Source: Ophioceras dolichostomum
Taxonomy: Eukaryota > Ascomycota > Sordariomycetes > Magnaporthales > Ophioceraceae
NCBI GenBank assembly: GCA_003049485.1
Contig: PYST01000017.1
Span: forward strand, 124,001-188,000
DNA length: 64,000 nucleotides
Direction: 5' to 3'
A program made the position numbers and the translations under genes. The notes under the pieces were generated by a model. That model was given only the letters and a program-made list of their open reading frames with translations. It searched no databases and had not been told where the DNA came from. Numbering within the stretch: the stretch's first letter is position 1; every line of letters begins with the position of its first letter. Positions 57,375 through 64,000 of this stretch are shown one piece after another.

Positions 57375-59513
57375 CTCGCTCTTTTTCTTCATTTGCCCCT
57401 TTTTCTTTCTCCCCTTCTCCTCTCTCCTTATCTTTCCTTTTTCCTATCCGACAAGAAACCAGTTGGCGTTGGCGTTGGCGTCCGAGGCTCATTACCCACG
57501 TGCGGAACCAGCTTTTACTGGCCACGATGATGTAGCGCCCATGAACATCCATCACCCCAAACCATCGCAAGATGCGGAGGAATGGGTGATATTTGTCGTC
57601 TGGTGGGAATTGCTCCTAACGCTTGCTTAATCAATCAACAGTGCCATCACCCCTGATGAGTTATCCCTTTCGGCCTGGCCGTTGGCGACGCTGCATTCAT
57701 TTATGGTCCCAGGTCCCACATTCCACCAACCCATGGCTCTGGTTGGGTGATGACCACATGCGTGATGCCGGCCTGCAACGTCTAAGGTGCCAGCCATTCT
57801 GGCGCCTAGTGAATATTCTGGAATATGCGAATGGCGGGGTGGGCGCAAGGAGAAGACCGCATCCTCTACGTCGTCGCCGCCAGCTGGTCTGGCACGCAAC
57901 TCCTGCTCCCTGTCCCTCACCTGTCCACTGCCCATCCAGACGACACCGTCCATAATTAGGCTGGAGCCTCAATAGATATTGGCTCGCCTGACTCGTCACG
58001 CGCATTTGTGACCGCCTCGTTGGAGGCGTCAAGCGTCTGGCCCTGCAGGATCGGCGTCTTCAGGTATCTGCCAACGGACAGACTTGTGGAGTACATTCTC
58101 GGTATGGCCGAGGCATCACCTGCATCTATCTGATGACCACTGGGGAGAGATGCAATTGTTGGAGCAAGGGGGGAAGGGAAGTGCGGTAGAGGGTGGGAGA
58201 GAGAGACGGTCACGCCGGTGTCCGCCCACAACGTCTACAACGCCCACCCATAACTTCAGATGAGGAGAGCGGTCTCAGGGCCTTCTTGCTGATGGGTGAG
58301 AGGGACCAACGAGCAGGTGGACGACTTAGAGAAGGGAACGGACAGACCACTGTATCCAGTGATATGTGTGTTCCGGCCGGCAGCCCGCAGACTACCAACC
58401 ATGTAAGACAGACACTCAGCCAAGGAGCCTTGCAAGAAATACTCCGTTGCCTTAACAGCGCCCATTAAACACTTGGAGTCGCACTGGCTCAAATCCTAAG
58501 ACTGGCAACTGTGGTCCTCGCGGCTCTCGGCTTACCCTTATGTTCTCCAGAGGACACTACTAACCTGAGGAAAGCAGCTCGAGGAGAAACCCGAAGTGAC
58601 GCCACACACCAATGGTGATCGCGGGACTTTTGCGAGGCAAAATCTATCTCCTTACCAGGCAGGCAGGCAGACAGAAGGCGACAGTGAACTGGACGTGTCA
58701 CGACATCCCCATCGCAATTCATGAACACCACACCATGGGTATGACGAAAAGTTGACAAGGTTCAGATCGAGTAATACGGGATCGTAGATTTCGAGTTACA
58801 CGTTTGCCCCTTGGGTCTCAAAGACTTGCCCGACCTGACCATGGAACTGCTCGTCTGCTCTCAGCTCTCCATGGCCACGGCGAAAAAGATGTGTGGGTGG
58901 ACGTAAAGAAAAGGTTCCGCCACCTGGACAGCTTACATAGGATGATGGGCGAGGGGATGGGTCGAGTAGACTCAGGTCACTACCTAGGTACGAAGGTAAA
59001 AGGTAGGTGTGGGTGACTGACACCCCCTTCCGCTCCTAATAAGTTTGGGTTGGGGAGCACAGTGACGAGCCCGAAGGACACCAGAGAAGCGAGTGCGACT
59101 GCCATATAGACCCAGCAAGTCCAGAGCTCAAAGCTGTTCGGCTATTGGACGCGAAAGGCCCCGGCGTGGCCACACGGCTGACAAGACTGGTACGGAATGG
59201 TAATAAGTATCTCGCGGCCTTTCTACGTATGTATGGGGTACACAAATAGAGATGGTCGAGGGTGGCGCCAGACTTCCTACAGAACTCTCACACACTCAAA
59301 GAGAAAGGGTAAAGAGACGGAGGGATAAATATGCCGCAAATATACACAACTATAGCAGCACGCACAAGCACCCGCAGCCACAAGAAAGCGCCGATTCTTG
59401 CCTCTTCCTCTTGATAATCTCAGCCACCTGCCGATATCTGTGAGTGATAGAAGCCAATGAGGGTATGCCGAGATGCAGATCAGCGGTGAGTGAGGAAAGG
59501 ATATCCTCATCAC

Positions 59514-59545
59514 TACCTGAGCTACCTACTCAGGTAGGTAGGTAC
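59514..59545. repeat. TACCTGAG/CTCAGGTA inverted repeat with TAGGTA words
   Basis: TACCTGAG and CTCAGGTA form an 8-base inverted repeat around CTACCTA and run on into GGTAGGTACT. Member of the dispersed word family. Confidence 0.65.
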
Positions 59546-60124
59546 TGATGATGATGTGGCAATAGACCTCTTCAACCGTCATCGAGTCGAGGACCAAGCA
59601 GGCCAAAGAGGGGAGTTGGACGAGGGCAGAACACAGACAGCCCCCGCCCATACGTGAAAATCACCAAGCCATCATTTCTTGTTATCAGGCAGGTGACTAT
59701 AACCCCGCGGCCACACCGGCTTTAGTGCATCGCTAGCTTCAAATTATGTCTCCCTCCTGATAATGGAAGTGAGCCAATCGCATCGAACCTACTGCCTGCC
59801 GCCTACCTTCTCGAGTCCTGTTTGCTTTGCGCTGCTCTTTCCGGTGGCAATTCTTGAAGCGGCGGATGGGGAAAAAAAATGCAGAAGGTATCAGTTGGAA
59901 AGGAACGGAAAGGTATATCAAGGAGGTACCGAATTGCGCTGGGCAAGAGCATCACGCACGAGAACGGCACGACTAGGTTAAAACTGTCCTCTCCTCTCGC
60001 TGCTCCCACCCTCACTGGGCTGAGGCGGGAACCTCCGTGCCGTGCCACGCTATCATATCTGAATGTCACCGATATCCATCCCCCTCCCCCCTTTTAGCTC
60101 CATCCAATTTCCAAATCCCATAGA

Positions 60125-60150
60125 TAGGTAGGTAGGTACCTAAGGTAGGT
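60125..60150. repeat. TAGGTAGGTAGGTACCTAAGGTAGGT word
   Basis: Three tandem TAGG units, a GGTACC palindrome and a further AAGGTAGGT. It is almost the same as the element at 47135-47157. Confidence 0.7.
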
Positions 60151-61070
60151 GGATAGGCGACCGAAGCAGGGGCTTACCAGACTTATCAGGAAGTGCCTTG
60201 CCCGACCTGCGGCGGCAAGGCGAGGCGGGGTCACAACGAACCAGTCGGACCGTCACCACTCCACTCGATCTTGTTCAGCCGCACGCAACGCGAAACCACA
60301 CACCAAAGATTCATAGGTAGGTACTGAACTCGCTCTATGCCGTACTCTACCTACTGCATGGAAAGGGGGTGATAATGGCAGCGGTTGTAAGAGAAAACTC
60401 GCTTCCGAAGTTTCCTTCCCTCACTCTCGAGTGCAAATCCTCATTGGGGTTATCCCGATTCCGTCCTTCCGTCTCTTCGCTTCGTATTTCTCTTGGTATT
60501 TCCGTTTTGCCATAACGTGTGAGCCAAAAAGGGAAAGAAAACAAAAACATTTTTGCTTTTTGTCGCTGCTCCGCCCATCGACGCTCCACCACTCTCATTT
60601 CCCATTTCCTTCCCTCCTCCGGCCCGTGTCGAACTGGATAGAAAGAAAGTATTGAGCCCCCGCTTCTAAAATAGATGGCTGGTTGTGTTCGGCGCCTACG
60701 TACGGCAATGACTAGAGGTAGGCATGGAGGGAAAGGCTGGTCACGCAGGTAATATAACGTCGCCGTGTGCGGGAGCCTAGGGCGGCAAGCCTATGAGAAA
60801 AAATATCGAAAGCGTAAAACAAACAAACAGCACACTCACCACACTCACCAGAGCGTGCAATAGGTGGCTCAACGCAGCACCAACACTGGCTGGCGCCTCC
60901 TACCCATCCCACCTATCGAACGTCGCAGCATGTGGTATGGCGCAGTGTCTTCCCGTCCCCTCCTGCGACGAGTCATCACCGTCAAGCCGTCCTCCTGTCA
61001 CGAAACGACGCTAGCTAGAAAAGATCGACGGGACAGGCAGCCAACTTAATGATGGCGGCGGAGGAGGCAC

Positions 61071-61140
61071 CTGTTGTTGCTGTTGTTGCTGTTGTTGTTG
61101 TTGTTGTTGATGTTGATGCCGCTCCTGCTGCTGTTGTTGC
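61071..61140. repeat. GTT/CTG trinucleotide microsatellite
   Basis: About 70 bases of GTT, GCT and CTG units lie just beyond the Sec24 stop codon, so on the coding strand an (AAC/CAG)n tract probably sits in the 3' untranslated region. Confidence 0.85.
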
Positions 61141-61154
61141 GGTGCGGACGGGCT

Positions 61155-64000
61155 CTACCAGTACTGCGGCCGCAGGCCGGCAAAGTTGGACAGCGCGGAT
61201 GCCTCGCTGTGATCTTCCCTCTTCCTCTGTCCCGTCAACTAGCAGCCCCCAAAAAAGGAACGAGTTAGCAACCGAAAATAAAACACCACGACTAACATAC
61301 GGGGAGAATGGATGAGATTGACTCATGCAGACACGAAGATTACGTAACGCAAAGGGGATGATGGATGGCATAGTTCGATGAGTAGACGGAGGGAGGGAAG
61401 GAGGCAGCGAAGCGGGAGTCGGGCCTCAGAAACAAACGTAAGTCAAACTCACCTCCAGCTGAACCCCCTTGTGGACATGCACAAGCCAGTCCACGTAACT
61501 CTGCGCCTCGTTATTCCTGTCCTCGACCAGCATCCTCGCGAACTCGTACTCGGCCCCGTCGATCCCCTGCCTCGCCAGCTGGATCGTCAGGCCCTTGGAT
61601 CCCCTCAGCGAGCGCAGGAACTCGACCACGTTGCGCGCCTGCGCGTTCAGGTGCGTCTGCAGCACCGGCAGGCTCGACGTGTACGCGTCCAGGTCCTTGA
61701 GCTCCTTGATCCCTTCCCCGAACAGGTCCGCCAGCAGGTTGGGCGAGGTCTGCGCGTGCATCCACAGCAGGCACTGCTGTCCGTTGTCGACGAGGTACAC
61801 GCCTCCCGGCTCGACGCGTCCGAACGACGTGCGGACCGAAGGGGGGACCCTTAGATGACCCGTCGCTGGGTCGGGGAACCCCTCCTCCGGCTGCAGGTTG
61901 TGCAGCGGGATCATGCGCGGGTACAGGTACAGGCTCATCTCGAGGGCGCCCATGGCGCGGATCATGCGCATCTCGTGCACGCGGCGGTCCGACGTCTCGT
62001 TGCCGCCCTTGAAGGCGCGCGTCTTGACCAGCGCGAGCATGTACATGCAGAACTCCTTGAGCCGCTCCGGCATCACCAGCTGGCCGGGAGGGTGCGACTG
62101 GGACGCGTGGTTCTTGCGGTACCCCGCCATGCAGTCGATGGTGCGCTCCGTGAGGCCCAGGCGCACGTCCTTCAGTGACGCGGACGTGGTGGCCAGCCGG
62201 GTGGCGGCCTCCTTGGCGAGCACCGAGCAGACGGCGTCCTGGTCGACGAACTTCATGCTCTCGCGCGGGTTGTCGCTGACGCTTGCGATGACGTTGGAGC
62301 AGCGCACGCGGCGCTGGCCGCTCGCCGTGGTGTAGAGCAGCGCGGACTGGAAGTGCGCGTCGAGCTTCGAGTCCAGCTTGCCGTCGTAGCTGAACGTCAC
62401 GCCGAGCGCCTTGTCCTGGTCGATGACCCCGATCTCTAGGTCGGCGCCGAAAGTGTGCTGGATGAAGTTGCCGTGGTACCCGGACACCTGCAGCCCGTTG
62501 GAGCACCGCACCTTCATGAGCGCCTGGTAGCCCGTCTCGCGCGTCACCGCGTGCTTGATCTCGAGCGAGAGCTTGGTGTTGTCCCTTGGCGCGATGAAAT
62601 TGGGGTAGTAGAATGTCTCGCCACCTGTCGTGGCCGAGACATGGCCTTGGGCAAGCGAGAGAAAATGGACCTGTCAGTGTTGTGTTCTGCGTAGAAAGAG
62701 TAGTTGAAGTGGCTCCTGCGGGACGAGCAGCAACTTACCGACGGTAGCTATGTCTAAGTAGCCCCCTGATGGCGCGGCCATGAAGAAATCGACGCCCACG
62801 CCCGCAGCAGCCATCCGCTCCGCTACCTTCTTCCAAGCCGGATGCTCCGTTGTGAAAAGCTTTTTATCGATCTCTCCACCCGGGTGCTTGCCGTCGTCTC
62901 TCATAAACAACCTGCCGGGACCCCATGTGGAGAGTGCAGATATTGAGCACACGATCTTGCCACCGGTCTTCTCGAGCGCAGACAGCGCTGAGTTTAGTGT
63001 GGAGAGCAGAGCCGGCTCGGGGTTCTTGATGTCGGAGAACATGGTGGGCAGCCCTGTTAATAGTGATGTGATCACGGCCCTAGGGAGGAAGAGGAAGCGT
63101 TAGCAAGAGTAAGCCTGTCCTTGTGTGTCGTGTGATCGACATCCCTGATCCATGAAGAAACGAGAGGAAGCAGTGAAAAGATGTGTACATACTTAGATTC
63201 GTATGGATCTACGAAGAGCCCGTCGCTCAAAGGCACGAATGGATCCTCAATATCTGTCATTATCATCATTTGAGCTTGCTCCAGTGATGGCTGGTGGAGA
63301 TTTCTCCGTGTTAGCGTGGTCATATGACATGAAAGGAGGGCAGGAGAAGATACTTACGCTGACGTTGTAGAAGTGCACGTCCTTATCGTAAGTGATGAAG
63401 CCAACCCTGGCTTCTGGCGGTATGCTCCTCTTGACCTTGGCCTCGCCGCTCTCGTCCTTCTCTGCCTCCTCGCCCTCCTCGCCCTCCTCGCCCGCGCCGT
63501 ACAGAGCCCTCAAGATGCCGTCGCAGAACGACTCGAGGAATCCCTTGTTGTATGACTCCTGCGTCACGTCGATGACGAAGAGCCAACGCAGACCGACCGG
63601 CTCTCTGGTCCAGTACTCCTTGGGCACGACGAACTCGACGGTACCTCGGCAGAGCTCCGGGCGGTGGTCGCGATCAGCGCGCACGCCCTGTGGTGACAAT
63701 GCGCAGTAGTACTCAGGGGGCACGTCGTTGGGGTACGTGCACAGGTTGCAGACAAACTTGTTGCCGCCGGCCCGGAACATCATGAACGGGTTGATGTAGG
63801 CGCGGCAGCGGCGGCAGCGAGGTGGGCCAGCGTCGCCGAAGTCCAGCACCGGGATCGGGAGCTCGCCTTCCTGAAGCGGCGCGAGAGGCTGCAGGATCAG
63901 ACCAAGCGGCAAACCGGTGCTGTAGAGACCCTCTGAGCTGGCAGGGATGTTGTTCATGGTGAGGCGGGCGAACTTGGGCGAGGCATTGCCCTGGTCGAAG
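61155..64000 (-). CDS. sec24: COPII coat protein Sec24, C-terminal 785 residues (N-terminus beyond window)
   Basis: Cargo-binding subunit of the COPII inner coat at ER exit sites, working with Sec23 and Sar1. Visible exons on the minus strand are 64000-63358 (5' incomplete), 63290-63193, 63079-62739, 62645-61453 and 61238-61155. The zinc finger has CRRC and CNLC separated by 18 residues. The trunk (vWA-like) domain runs through GLRWLFVIDVT, VGFITYDKDVHFYNVS, PSLEQAQMMIMTDIEDPFVP and GVDFFMAAP. The beta-sandwich part begins near TGGETFYYPNF. The helical and gelsolin-like parts include LPVLQTHLNAQARNV and SYVDWLVHVHKGVQLE. The last small exon, LTGQRKRED to NFAGLRPQYW, was found by splicing at CTGCTAG and matches fungal Sec24 ends. 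An acidic Glu/Gly-rich loop (GEEGEEGEEAEKDESGE) is inserted before the VGFITYD strand. All four junctions keep frame. About 200 or more N-terminal residues are missing. Confidence 0.96.

Larger units (their letters stand above)
57375..61154. other. Spacer between 5S rRNA and the 3' end of Sec24
   Basis: I see no supportable protein gene. It contains two TAGGTA-type inverted words (59514-59545, 60125-60150) and the GTT/CTG microsatellite that runs into the last part of the Sec24 3' side. Open frames are at most about 110 codons and unconserved. Confidence 0.55.

Noticed and set aside
61511..62506. 331-codon minus-strand frame overlapping Sec24
   Set aside because: It is a shifted-frame shadow of the large Sec24 exon, with the Arg/Pro/Gly-rich composition typical of such shadows.

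Overview
This window is nuclear DNA of a filamentous ascomycete (Pezizomycotina), most likely a Sordariomycete. The evidence is short spliceosomal introns (67-222 nt) with GT donors, AG acceptors and CTAAC-type branch sites, GC-ending codon use in the genes, a lone dispersed 5S rRNA gene, TATA boxes upstream of two genes, and many TAGGTAGGTACCTA-type words in the intergenic DNA. I cannot name the genus.

Layout. Only six protein genes and one RNA gene can be supported in 64 kb. From the left: linker histone H1 (+, 5808-7081, five exons); a long disordered proline-rich protein with NPF and DPF peptides (+, 10084-12765); a Wor1/Ryp1/Sge1-type WOPR transcription regulator (-, 22741-24423); mitochondrial asparaginyl-tRNA synthetase (-, 49283-51647, three exons); a microbial-type PARG-like protein (+, 54638-55881, three exons); a 5S rRNA gene (+, 57248-57366); and the C-terminal 785 residues of the COPII coat protein Sec24 (-, 61155 to the window edge, five exons visible). 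Exon boundaries were worked out by hand from splice signals, reading frame and remembered family alignments.

The most unusual aspect is architectural. The WOPR gene has about 10 kb of DNA without recognisable genes downstream and about 25 kb upstream. This recalls the very long regulatory intergenic region of WOR1 in Candida. The desert holds a candidate unrecognised exon (26776-27040, minus strand), a recurrent TTAAGCATGAT word, palindromes and microsatellites.

The genes do not form a pathway or cluster. They serve chromatin, possibly endocytosis, developmental transcription control, mitochondrial translation, ADP-ribose metabolism and ER export. Apart from the WOPR locus this is ordinary chromosomal-arm content. 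I see no transposase, reverse transcriptase, CRISPR array or secondary-metabolite gene.
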